Source: Actinomycetota bacterium | GTDB taxonomy: Bacteria > Actinomycetota > Thermoleophilia > Solirubrobacterales > Thermoleophilaceae | Assembly (NCBI GenBank): GCA_005883295.1 | Contig: VAWV01000116.1 | Location: 1-13,547, forward strand | Direction: 5' to 3' | Length of the DNA: 13,547 nt | Shown: positions 7,415 through 13,547 of the stretch, in pieces | Layout: every line of letters starts with the position of its first letter | Numbering within the stretch: position 1 is the first letter of the stretch | Position numbers and translations under genes: made by a program | Notes under the pieces: model-generated | Seen by the model: only the letters and a program-made list of their open reading frames with translations | The model's database searches: none | What the model was told of the DNA's origin: nothing

Positions 7415-8656
7415 CTACGCCGGCCGCGCCGCCGGCGCCGCCCGGGGACGAGGTTGCTCGCCCACCGCGCGGAAGGCGGCGTCGCGGAGCGACTTCTCGC
7501 GGGGATCGTCGCGCAGGTGGAAGCCGAGCCGGTTGGGAGCGTACGCGAACCCGAGCTCGGTGTCCGGATCGGCGAAGCCGAACGAGCCGCCCGCCCCGGT
7601 GTGCCCGAAGGCCCGATCGCTCGACCCGAACGGGAACAGCGGCGACGGCTTGAGGAACCCGAGCGAGAACGCCGCCTCCACGCGGAGTACCAGGTCCCTG
7701 GCTCCGCCGGGCGGCTGGACGGCCGGGGCGGTAAGCGCGCCCATCGTGCGCTCGTCGATGCCCAGCGCCTCGCCGCCGGTCGCCAGGTCGCCGTAGACGC
7801 GCGCCACGGCGCGTACCTGGCCGACGCCGGTGGCGGCGGGTAGCTCCACGGCGCGGTACTCGGGACGGTTGAGCTCCGCCGGCCCGCGCAGCCGCGGGTT
7901 GCCGAAGGCCCGGTAGGTGAGCGACCGCCGGCGCATGAAGCCGAGCAGCATGGCCGCCGGCATCGGCCCGATGTGGCGGAGGATCTCGGTCCGCCGGTAC
8001 GCCTTTACCTGCGCTATGCGGTCGTCGGGAACGCTCTCGGGCACCCCGAAGTAGAACTCGATCCCGAGCGGCCCGGCGATCTCGTCCTGGAAGTAGCGGC
8101 CCAGGGTCCGCCCCGCGGGATCGACCCGCCTGATCAGCTCGCCCTCGTAGAAGCCGAGGCTGAGCGCGTGGTAGCCGTGCCTCGTCCCCGGCGTCCAGGC
8201 CGGCCGCTGCGGGGCGATCGCGGCCGCTACCGCTTCCGGGTCCGCGAGGGTCTTCGCCGTGAGCGGGCGGTCAACAGCGCACAGCCCGGCCTCATGGGCG
8301 AGCAGCTGGCGCAGCGTGACCTCCTCCTTGCCGTTCTCCGCGAACTCGGGCCAGTAGGCGGCAACCCGCTCGTCGTAGTCGAGGAGACCCCGCGCGTGCG
8401 CCACCGCGACGGTTGTGGCGGCCATGCCCTTCGAGGTGGAGTACACGACGACCATCGTGTCCTCCTCCCAGGGGAGCGTCGCGGCGCGGTCGCGGTGACC
8501 GCCCCACAGATCCACCACCTTGCGGCCGCGGTGGTAGACGCCGCACGCCGCGCCCAGCTCCCCACGATCCGAGAGGTTGCGCCGGAACTCGTCGGCGACC
8601 GCCGCGAAGCCGGGCTCTACGTCTCCATGGACCGCGGAGAGGGCCACGGCCGCCAC
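7415..8656 (-). CDS. Serine hydrolase of the beta-lactamase class C/EstB-like family
   Basis: 413 residues from GTG 8656. The penicillin-binding/beta-lactamase fold shows in order: nucleophile Ser73 with Lys76 in VYSTSKG, Tyr162 in GYHALSLGFYEGEL as the second motif, and His352-Thr-Gly (GHTGAGGSFG) in place of the KTG box. Ser-x-x-Lys, Tyr and an HTG or similar third box are typical of EstB-like carboxylesterases and related serine hydrolases, so an esterase or amidase of unknown substrate is likelier than a beta-lactamase. There is no signal peptide, so it is probably cytoplasmic. The length agrees with the family. GTG 8647 is an alternative start three codons in. The gene begins 16 nt after the GGDEF stop on the same strand, so the two are probably one operon. 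Family assignment is strong; substrate is unknown. Confidence 0.88.
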   Translation of the reverse strand: MAAVALSAVHGDVEPGFAAVADEFRRNLSDRGELGAACGVYHRGRKVVDLWGGHRDRAATLPWEEDTMVVVYSTSKGMAATTVAVAHARGLLDYDERVAAYWPEFAENGKEEVTLRQLLAHEAGLCAVDRPLTAKTLADPEAVAAAIAPQRPAWTPGTRHGYHALSLGFYEGELIRRVDPAGRTLGRYFQDEIAGPLGIEFYFGVPESVPDDRIAQVKAYRRTEILRHIGPMPAAMLLGFMRRRSLTYRAFGNPRLRGPAELNRPEYRAVELPAATGVGQVRAVARVYGDLATGGEALGIDERTMGALTAPAVQPPGGARDLVLRVEAAFSLGFLKPSPLFPFGSSDRAFGHTGAGGSFGFADPDTELGFAYAPNRLGFHLRDDPREKSLRDAAFRAVGEQPRPRAAPAARPA

Positions 8657-8672
8657 CCTACCGGCGCCGGCG

Positions 8673-9353
8673 TCAGCCCGAGGAGAGCTCCAGCTGCTCC
8701 ACGACCGGCCGGAAGCGCCTGCGGCGGCCGCCGGACCGGTGGGCGCGCTTCACCCGGTACATCGCCGCATCCGCGCGGGCGACCAGCTGAACCACGTCGC
8801 CGGCCCGGCCCTCCGGATCGAGGGACGCGACACCGACGCTGGCGTCGAAGGCCGCCCGCGGGGGAAGGTCCGTGCAGCACGTCTCGCGGATGCCGGCGCG
8901 GAGGTCGTCGGCCACGGCCTGGGCGCGGTCGGCGTCCACGCCCTGGAGGACGACTGCGAACTCGTCCCCGCCGAGCCGGGCCACGAGGTCGGTGTCCCGT
9001 ACCCGCCGCCGGATCGCCTGGGCCACGTGGCGCAGGACGTCGTCGCCGCGCTGGTGTCCGAGGCGGTCGTTCACCTGCTTGAAGTTGTCGAGGTCGATCA
9101 GAATCAGCGCACCCGCCCTCGCCGTCCCGGCCCGGTGCTGGAGCTCCGCCAGCGCCCGGTTGAACGCGCGGCGGTTGGCCACGCCGGTCAGAGGATCGCG
9201 CTCGGCGAGGTCCGTTATCTCGGCGACGACCTCGCGGTGCTCGCGATCGCCGGCGACGAGCAGCGCCTCGGCGCGCCGCGCGCGCAGCCAGAGGTGAAGC
9301 GCGAGCGCGCAAAAGGGCACGACCACCAGGATCTCGGCGACTATCTCGGTCAT
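8673..9353 (-). CDS. Membrane-anchored GGDEF diguanylate cyclase
   Basis: 226 residues from ATG 9353. One membrane helix at about residues 4-24 is followed by a short basic linker and a GGDEF domain from about 48 to 208. The active-site loop is intact (Gly128-Gly-Asp-Glu-Phe132) and the metal and substrate motifs DPLTGVANR (53-61) and DLDNFKQVND (87-96) are present, so it should make cyclic di-GMP from two GTP. An RxxD inhibitory site (Arg119-Asp122) stands exactly five residues before GGDEF, which predicts product feedback inhibition. No sensor domain is seen, as the region before GGDEF is only about 50 residues. The Cys159-Cys160 pair and a very basic tail (206-214) are unusual details. It leads a likely two-gene operon with the serine hydrolase and diverges from the thioesterase. 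Confidence 0.92.
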   Translation of the reverse strand: MTEIVAEILVVVPFCALALHLWLRARRAEALLVAGDREHREVVAEITDLAERDPLTGVANRRAFNRALAELQHRAGTARAGALILIDLDNFKQVNDRLGHQRGDDVLRHVAQAIRRRVRDTDLVARLGGDEFAVVLQGVDADRAQAVADDLRAGIRETCCTDLPPRAAFDASVGVASLDPEGRAGDVVQLVARADAAMYRVKRAHRSGGRRRRFRPVVEQLELSSG

Positions 9354-9376
9354 TTGTCCAGGATCGGCACCAGCGG

Positions 9377-9390
9377 GCTAAAGCTTTAGC
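9377..9390. promoter_or_regulatory. Perfect 14-bp palindrome, candidate operator between divergent genes
   Basis: GCTAAAGCTTTAGC is a perfect palindrome in the 85-bp gap between the GGDEF start (9353, minus) and the thioesterase start (9439, plus). It is strikingly AT-rich for this window. It sits 24 nt upstream of the GGDEF start and about 37 nt before the thioesterase -10 box, a place where a dimeric regulator could act on both genes. No regulator gene is nearby. Confidence 0.5.
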
Positions 9391-9426
9391 GCGGAAATGC
9401 CGAAATTGCGGGGTTGCGGCGCCACC

Positions 9427-9432
9427 TATGAT
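9427..9432 (+). promoter_or_regulatory. -10 box (TATGAT) placed for leaderless transcription of the thioesterase
   Basis: TATGAT differs from the TATAAT consensus at one base and ends 6 nt before GTG 9439, so transcription would begin at the start codon itself. TTGCGG at 9406-9411 could serve as -35 with a short 15-nt spacer. This is the main reason for preferring GTG 9439 over the ATG at 9397. Confidence 0.6.
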
Positions 9433-9438
9433 CCCGCC

Positions 9439-9840
9439 GTGGCGCTCGAGCCCGGGATCTCCCGCACCGATGAGTTCACGGTCGAGGGCCTGCTGCTCAC
9501 CAACGTGGGCGGCACGATCGGCCTCTCGGTGCTCTCCACGCCCGGCATGATCGCGATGATCGAGCGCAACGCGGCCATCCTGTCGTACGAGCACCTCCCG
9601 GACGGGAAGGCGACGGTCGGGTTCGAGGTGTGCGTGAAGCACGTGGCCGGTGCAGCCGAGGGCGCGCGGTGCACGGCGAGTGCCGTGCTCCGGGAGGTGG
9701 TGGACGGGCGCAAGCTGCGCTTCGACGTGGAGGTCAAGGAAGGCGACCGCACCGTTGGGGTGGGGACGCACGAGCGGCGGGTTATCGACGTGGCCGCGCA
9801 TGCCAGCGCTCCCGGGGCCCAGCCCGGGGCCACGAGCTAG
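9439..9840 (+). CDS. Hot-dog fold thioesterase, fluoroacetyl-CoA thioesterase (FlK)-like
   Basis: 133 residues from GTG 9439 (MALEPGISRTDEF). The start is set by the -10 box just upstream and because residues encoded from ATG 9397 (PKLRGCGATYD) look non-coding. The protein matches the FlK-like hot-dog family: VLSTPGMIAMIE, then LPDGKATVGFEVCVKHVAG, then RTVGVGTHERRVID. Thr34, Glu42 and His68 fall where Streptomyces cattleya FlK has Thr42, Glu50 and His76, with identical spacing of 8 and 26 residues. FlK hydrolyses fluoroacetyl-CoA, but most family members have no known substrate and no fluorine gene is visible here. A general acyl-CoA thioesterase role is as likely. It is a single-gene unit, divergent from the GGDEF gene, and its TAG overlaps the valS stop on the other strand. 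Confidence 0.85.
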   Translation: MALEPGISRTDEFTVEGLLLTNVGGTIGLSVLSTPGMIAMIERNAAILSYEHLPDGKATVGFEVCVKHVAGAAEGARCTASAVLREVVDGRKLRFDVEVKEGDRTVGVGTHERRVIDVAAHASAPGAQPGATS

Positions 9841-12365
9841 CGGTCCGCGAACTCGACCTCGACGGCGAACTCGTCGCCGGCAACCTTCTCGAGCTGGGCC
9901 ACGCGGCCAGCCTCGATCACATCGTCCTGGACCTTGTCGAGGAGGCCCAGCCGCTCGTCGCTGTCGCGCACCACCAGGCGGGCGACCTCGGCGCGCATGG
10001 GCAGCTGGGCGTTCGACTTCGCCTTGCGGATCTCCGACAGCACCTCCGCGGCCACGTCGAGGAGCCCGTCCGGCGCCCCGTCGGCCTGCGGCCCCGCGAG
10101 CAGCTCCTCGCGCGTCGGCCACGGCGCGCGGTGCACCGACCCCTCGCGCCACCAGGACCAGACCTCTTCGGTGACGAACGGGAGCGCCGGGGCGAACAGG
10201 CGGAGCTGGGCGTCGAGAGCGATCCGCAGCGCACCGTTCGCAGACGCGGCCGCGTCGGCGTCGCGCTCGCCGTAGCGGCGCGCCTTCACGAGCTCGAGGT
10301 AGTTGTCGCAGAACCACCAGAAGAACTCCTCGGTGCGCTCCAGCGCGCTCGAGTAGTCGTAGCCCTCGAAGGCCCGGCTCACGGCGTCCACGGTGTCGGC
10401 CAGCCCCCGGAGCATGGCCACGTCCAGCGGCCAGGTGGGCGGCGCGACCGGGCCATCGTGTCCGAGCACGAAGCGCGAGGCGTTGAGGATCTTGGTGGCG
10501 AGCCGGCGGCCGACCTTCATCTTGTTGTCGTCGAAGGCGGTGTCGGCGCCAGGGCGCCCGCTCGCGGCCCAGTAGCGGACGGCGTCCGAACCGAACTGCT
10601 CGAGGACGGGCATCGGGGTGACCACGTTGCCCTTGGACTTGGTCATCTTCTTCCGCTCGGGATCGAGGACCCAGCCGGAGATCGCGGCGGTCCGGAACGG
10701 AACCGTCTCGTGCAGGAAGTGCGCCCGCACGACCGTCGAGAAGAGCCAGGTGCGGATGATCTCGTGGGCCTGGGGGCGCAGGTCCATTGGGAAGGTGCGC
10801 CCGAACAGCTCGTCGTCCTCGCGCCAGCCGGCAGCGATCTGGGGCGACAGCGACGACGTGGCCCAGGTGTCCATCACGTCGGGGTCGCCCACGAACCCGC
10901 CGGCGGCGCCGCGCTGGTCCGGGCTGTAGCCCGGCGGGACATCGGAGGAGGGATCCACCGGGAGCATCGAATCGTCGGGGATGATCGGACGCGAGTGGTC
11001 GGCCACCCCCTCGTCGTCGAGCGGGTACCAGACCGGGAAGGGGACGCCGAAGAAGCGCTGGCGGCTGATGCACCAGTCCGTGTTCAGCCCGTCCACCCAA
11101 TTCTCGTACCGCGCGCGCATCCAGTCGGGTATCCAGCGCATCTCGCGGCCGCGCTGCTTGAGCTCCTCGGCGTGCTCCATCGTGCGCACGAACCATTGAC
11201 GGCTGGTGATGATCTCGAGCGGCCGGTCGCCCTTCTCGAAGAACTTCACCGGGTGCTCGATGGGCTTCGGGTCGGCGGCCAGCGCGCCCGCCTCGGCGAG
11301 CATCGCGGCGATCTCGTCCCGTGCCTGCTTCACGCGCCTGCCCGCGAGCCGGTCGTAGGCCCGCTGGGCCCGCGCCGGGTCTTCGCTCTCGTATCCCGGC
11401 TCGCCCCAGCTCACCGGGCGCAGCCGCCCGTCCGGCTGCATCACCGAGCGGATCGGCAGGCTCAGCTCACGCCACCACTCCACGTCGGTCACGTCCCCGA
11501 ACGTGCACACCATGGCGATCCCGGTCCCCTTGTCGGGCTGCGCCAGCTCGCTCGCGCGCACGGGCACCCGGGCCCCGAACAGCGGCGTGAGGACCTCGGT
11601 GCCGAAGCGGTCGCGATAGCGCTCGTCGTCCGGGTGCGCGACGAGCGCCACGCAGGCCGGGATCAGCTCCGGCCTGGTGGTCTCGATCTGCAGGTCCTCG
11701 AACATCACGCGGTAGGCGGCACCCGGTATCACGCGGTCCTCGAGCTCGGCCTGGGCCACCGCGGTGCGGTAGTCCACGTCCCAGAGCGTCGGCGCCTCGA
11801 CCGAGTAGGCCAGGCCCTTCTCGAGGTGGTGCAGGAAGGCCCGCTGGGAGGCCCGCCGGGCGCGCTCCCCGATCGTGGTGTAGGTCATCCCCCAGTCCAC
11901 GGATAGGCCCAGACGCCGCCACAGCTCCTCGAACGCCTTCTCGTCCTCCTCCGTCAGCCGCAGGCAGAGCTCCACGAAGTTCTGGCGGGGGATGGGGATC
12001 GGCTCCTTCGGGGGCTCCGGCGGCGGCTCGAAGTCCGGGTCGTAGGGCAGCGACGGGTCGCAGCGCACGCCGAAGTAGTTCTGCACCCGCCGCTCGGTGG
12101 GCAGGCCGTTGTCGTCCCACCCCATCGGGTAGAAGACCTCCTCGCCCCGCATCCGGCGGAAGCGCGCGATCAGGTCCGTGTGGGTGTAGGAGAAGACGTG
12201 TCCGACGTGGAGCGATCCGCTGACCGTGGGCGGCGGGGTGTCGATCGCGTAGATCGAGCGGCCCGAGACGCGGTCGAAGCGGTAGATGCCGTCGCGCTCC
12301 CAGCGCTCGGCCCAGTGCGACTCGATCCCCTCGAGGGTCGGCTTCGCGGGCGGGCCACCGGGCAT
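9837..12365 (-). CDS. valS: Valyl-tRNA synthetase
   Basis: 842 residues from ATG 12365. It charges tRNA-Val and clears misactivated threonine. The class I motifs are intact: HVGH at 53-56 and KMTKS at 573-577, with the Rossmann fold split by an editing domain (IETTRPELIPACVALVAHPDD, about 227-247) and followed by an anticodon-binding domain from about 640. KMTKS instead of KMSKS, the stretch PTERRVQNYFGVRCDP and CTFGDVTDVEWW mark the archaeal-like ValRS branch that some actinobacteria carry rather than the usual bacterial one. The C-terminus is short, ending about 30 residues after VVRDSDERLGLLDKVQ, without an obvious long coiled-coil arm. There is no T-box leader: the gene follows the F420 oxidoreductase by 31 bp and has its own possible -10 box. 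Its stop overlaps the thioesterase stop. Confidence 0.95.
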   Translation of the reverse strand: MPGGPPAKPTLEGIESHWAERWERDGIYRFDRVSGRSIYAIDTPPPTVSGSLHVGHVFSYTHTDLIARFRRMRGEEVFYPMGWDDNGLPTERRVQNYFGVRCDPSLPYDPDFEPPPEPPKEPIPIPRQNFVELCLRLTEEDEKAFEELWRRLGLSVDWGMTYTTIGERARRASQRAFLHHLEKGLAYSVEAPTLWDVDYRTAVAQAELEDRVIPGAAYRVMFEDLQIETTRPELIPACVALVAHPDDERYRDRFGTEVLTPLFGARVPVRASELAQPDKGTGIAMVCTFGDVTDVEWWRELSLPIRSVMQPDGRLRPVSWGEPGYESEDPARAQRAYDRLAGRRVKQARDEIAAMLAEAGALAADPKPIEHPVKFFEKGDRPLEIITSRQWFVRTMEHAEELKQRGREMRWIPDWMRARYENWVDGLNTDWCISRQRFFGVPFPVWYPLDDEGVADHSRPIIPDDSMLPVDPSSDVPPGYSPDQRGAAGGFVGDPDVMDTWATSSLSPQIAAGWREDDELFGRTFPMDLRPQAHEIIRTWLFSTVVRAHFLHETVPFRTAAISGWVLDPERKKMTKSKGNVVTPMPVLEQFGSDAVRYWAASGRPGADTAFDDNKMKVGRRLATKILNASRFVLGHDGPVAPPTWPLDVAMLRGLADTVDAVSRAFEGYDYSSALERTEEFFWWFCDNYLELVKARRYGERDADAAASANGALRIALDAQLRLFAPALPFVTEEVWSWWREGSVHRAPWPTREELLAGPQADGAPDGLLDVAAEVLSEIRKAKSNAQLPMRAEVARLVVRDSDERLGLLDKVQDDVIEAGRVAQLEKVAGDEFAVEVEFADR

Positions 12366-12372
12366 GCCGCCA

Positions 12373-12378
12373 AGCGTA
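12373..12378 (-). promoter_or_regulatory. Candidate -10 box (TACGCT) for valS
   Basis: On the minus strand TACGCT fits TANNNT and ends 7 nt before ATG 12365, so a leaderless valS transcript could start here in addition to read-through from the upstream gene. No clear -35 is seen, and the site lies within 31 bp of intergenic DNA. Confidence 0.35.
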
Positions 12379-12396
12379 GAGGCGCCAGGGGCCGGC

Positions 12397-12885
12397 TCAG
12401 GCGGCGGGGCTCAGCGCCACGACCGGAATCTGGCGGTTCGAGGCCCGCTTCGCGTAGATGTCGTAGCCGGGGTTGAGCGTGGTGGCGATCTTCCAGAGGC
12501 GCTCGCGCTCGTCGCCCTGCGCGACGCGGGCCCGGTACTCGCCGGTGCGCCCGCGCAGGAACACCTTCACCTCGGGGTTCGCCCTCAGGTTGTGGTACCA
12601 GGCCGGGTGCTTCGGGGCCCCGCCGCTCGACGCGATCAGCACCAGGTCGTCGCCGTCCCGCGCGTACAGCAAGGGGGTGCGGCGGAGCTGGCCGCTCTTG
12701 GCGCCGCGGTGCTCCATCACCAGGATCGGCAGCAGCCCCAGCGCGATGCTCAGCCGCCCGTTCGTGGCGGGGATGAGCCGCTTGTCGATCGGGTTCGCGA
12801 TGTGCAGGAAGAACCACGACCCGGCGCGGGAGGAAACGAGCGGAACAAGCGCCCGCTCCAGCGCGTTGGCCCTGTCCTTCTCCAC
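12397..12885 (-). CDS. Ddn-like nitroreductase family, deazaflavin (F420)-dependent oxidoreductase
   Basis: 162 residues from GTG 12885, 6 nt after the stop of the preceding membrane-protein gene. The family pattern is complete: MEHRGAKSGQLRRTPL (57-72) for binding cofactor F420, then DDLVLIASSGGAPKHPAWYHNLRANPEV (79-106), and ERERLWKIA...YDIYAKRASNRQIPVVAL at the end. Length equals that of the actinobacterial deazaflavin-dependent nitroreductase family, whose best-known member, Ddn of Mycobacterium tuberculosis, is an F420H2-dependent quinone reductase. The N-terminus has a modestly hydrophobic amphipathic region (about 13-30) that may touch the membrane, as in Ddn. The physiological acceptor cannot be told. 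A partial luciferase-like, probably F420-using gene lies two genes upstream on the same strand, which supports an F420-producing host. Confidence 0.88.
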   Translation of the reverse strand: MEKDRANALERALVPLVSSRAGSWFFLHIANPIDKRLIPATNGRLSIALGLLPILVMEHRGAKSGQLRRTPLLYARDGDDLVLIASSGGAPKHPAWYHNLRANPEVKVFLRGRTGEYRARVAQGDERERLWKIATTLNPGYDIYAKRASNRQIPVVALSPAA

Positions 12886-12891
12886 CTCGAC

Positions 12892-13299
12892 CTAGCCGCG
12901 CCTGGCGTTCTTGTCCCGGTCGGCGAGCGCGCCGAACCCCAACGACATCGCGGCGTTGGCGAGCCCGGCCATGAACATCGCCGCGCGCGCGCCCGGCCGC
13001 GTGAAGCCCGGCGAGGTGGCCGCCCACACCGTGTCCGTGGCGATCTCGGTCCCGCGCAGCCACGCGAGTGCCCACCAGTCGCGGCGGCGCCCGCGCCGGT
13101 CCGCCACCGCGTGGGCAGCGGCGAAGGTGAGCCAGATCGGTCCGCACCGCCGGAACAGGGCCTCCGCGTCGGGCGACACCCGCTCGTGCCCGAGGACCCA
13201 GAGGGTCTGGCGGGGCGCCAACAGCGTCGCGGTGCCAAGGACGGCGTCGAAGGCGATCATCCCGCGATTCGCCTGCCTCAGGGCCTCGTCCGCCGTCAT
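12892..13299 (-). CDS. Small four-helix membrane protein, function unknown
   Basis: 135 residues from ATG 13299 (MTADEALRQANRG). I do not recognise the family. Four hydrophobic segments can be seen near residues 16-37, 52-69, 75-97 and 107-127, separated by Arg-rich loops, so it is probably an inner-membrane protein with four helices. No catalytic motif, cysteine pair or metal site stands out; the end (DRDKNARRG) is basic. The reading frame is open further upstream to 13497 but those codons look non-coding and would overlap the preceding gene. TAGGCT lies 10 nt before the ATG and might be a -10 box. It sits between the luciferase-like gene (29-bp gap) and the Ddn-like gene (6-bp gap), so co-transcription is likely and a link to F420 redox chemistry is possible but unproven. 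Confidence 0.65.
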   Translation of the reverse strand: MTADEALRQANRGMIAFDAVLGTATLLAPRQTLWVLGHERVSPDAEALFRRCGPIWLTFAAAHAVADRRGRRRDWWALAWLRGTEIATDTVWAATSPGFTRPGARAAMFMAGLANAAMSLGFGALADRDKNARRG

Positions 13300-13328
13300 G
13301 CAGCGGCGCAGCCTAGATGACTGGCGAG

Positions 13329-13547
13329 CTATCCGAGCGCCTCGCGCAGGAGGGTCACCTGCCCCGGGTCCGGGCTCGCCGGGAAGAACACGAACTCGTC
13401 GGCGCCCGCTTCCTCGAACGCCGCGGCGTACTGCTTCACGGTGTCGGCGTCCTTGGCGGCGCTGCCGGCGATCTGCTGCGCGTAGTCGCCCAGCCATGCG
13501 TAGTAGTGGCCCAGGTTCTCGTTGGCGGACCTCTCCGCGTCGGGCCC
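13329..13547 (-). CDS. Luciferase-like monooxygenase family protein (probably F420-dependent), C-terminal 72 residues only
   Basis: Only the 3' end is in the window: 72 codons and a TAG at 13331-13329. The visible sequence includes ENLGHYYAWLGDYAQQIAG, then a helix (DTVKQYAAAFEEAG) and ADEFVFFPASPDPGQVTLLREALG at the end. The run AGAD-E-F-V-FFP-A-SPDP followed by a Leu-rich helix is characteristic of the last strand and helix of luciferase-like, LLM-class flavin-dependent oxidoreductases, many of which in actinobacteria use F420. The catalytic part lies outside the window, so cofactor and substrate are inference. It is the most upstream visible gene of the minus-strand group that continues with a membrane protein, a Ddn-like oxidoreductase and valS. 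Confidence 0.7.
   Translation of the reverse strand, partial: GPDAERSANENLGHYYAWLGDYAQQIAGSAAKDADTVKQYAAAFEEAGADEFVFFPASPDPGQVTLLREALG

Noticed and set aside
9397..9438. ATG 9397 as start of the thioesterase
   Set aside because: It would place the -10 box TATGAT inside the coding region and add residues with no relation to the family; GTG 9439 fits both promoter and homology.
8617..11196. An 859-codon minus-strand frame
   Set aside because: It is out of frame with valS, the GGDEF and the serine-hydrolase genes on the same strand, crosses the thioesterase antisense, and shows no domain; high-GC shadow.
9630..11906. A 758-codon plus-strand frame antisense to valS
   Set aside because: His/Arg/Gly-rich translation typical of the complement of a high-GC gene, with no recognisable motif.
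12366..12396. A T-box or other tRNA-sensing leader before valS
   Set aside because: Only 31 bp separate valS from the upstream gene, too little for such a leader.
13300..13497. N-terminal extension of the four-helix membrane protein to 13497
   Set aside because: The added codons are Arg-rich and overlap the luciferase-like gene, which is coding in another frame; ATG 13299 begins the plausible protein.
1..13547. CRISPR arrays, tRNA or rRNA genes, transposase genes, defence islands
   Set aside because: No spaced direct repeats, cloverleaf-like sequence, transposase motif or known defence domain was seen on reading both strands.

Overview
The window is very GC-rich, strongly biased to G/C at third codon positions, and uses many GTG and TTG starts. 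It encodes F420-type enzymes (a Ddn-like nitroreductase and the tail of a luciferase-like oxidoreductase), an arylsulfotransferase of the type common in high-GC actinobacteria, and several -10 boxes placed 6-8 nt before start codons, as in leaderless actinobacterial transcripts. I infer an actinobacterium, probably of the Thermoleophilia (Solirubrobacterales/Gaiellales-like). This is inference from content; no marker phylogeny could be run. I saw no tRNA, rRNA, CRISPR array, insertion sequence or phage gene. No gene-free stretch exceeds 300 bases; the longest are about 115-130 bp.

Layout. (1) 1-966, minus: an exported alpha/beta hydrolase with an Asp nucleophile, cut by the left edge. (2) 1053-6056, plus: three genes for exported or membrane-anchored proteins in a row: an ASST-type arylsulfotransferase, a family 2 glycoside hydrolase and an eight-repeat propeller-like protein. 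The arylsulfotransferase has no stop codon in its own frame. That frame stays open across the whole glycosidase gene (which lies in the +1 frame) and runs into the third gene. One missing base in a C5 run would restore a short normal ending at a TAG beside the glycosidase start. (3) 6172-7287, plus: a polytopic membrane protein of the LPG-synthase/flippase (UPF0104) type. (4) 9353-7415, minus: a membrane-anchored GGDEF diguanylate cyclase followed by a beta-lactamase-fold serine hydrolase. (5) 9439-9840, plus: a small hot-dog thioesterase resembling fluoroacetyl-CoA thioesterase FlK, with a near-ideal leaderless promoter. (6) 13547-9837, minus: a run of same-strand genes: luciferase-like monooxygenase (partial), a four-helix membrane protein, a Ddn-like F420-dependent oxidoreductase and valyl-tRNA synthetase.

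How they may work together. The ASST, GH2 and propeller genes are tightly packed, and all three products carry export signals, so a shared extracytoplasmic role on a glycan or sulfated substrate is plausible but unproven. The GGDEF and thioesterase genes diverge around a perfect 14-bp palindrome that could be a shared operator. The thioesterase and valS genes converge so tightly that their stop codons share one CTAG. The most informative items for follow-up are the missing ASST stop, the FlK-like active-site spacing and the undescribed propeller protein.
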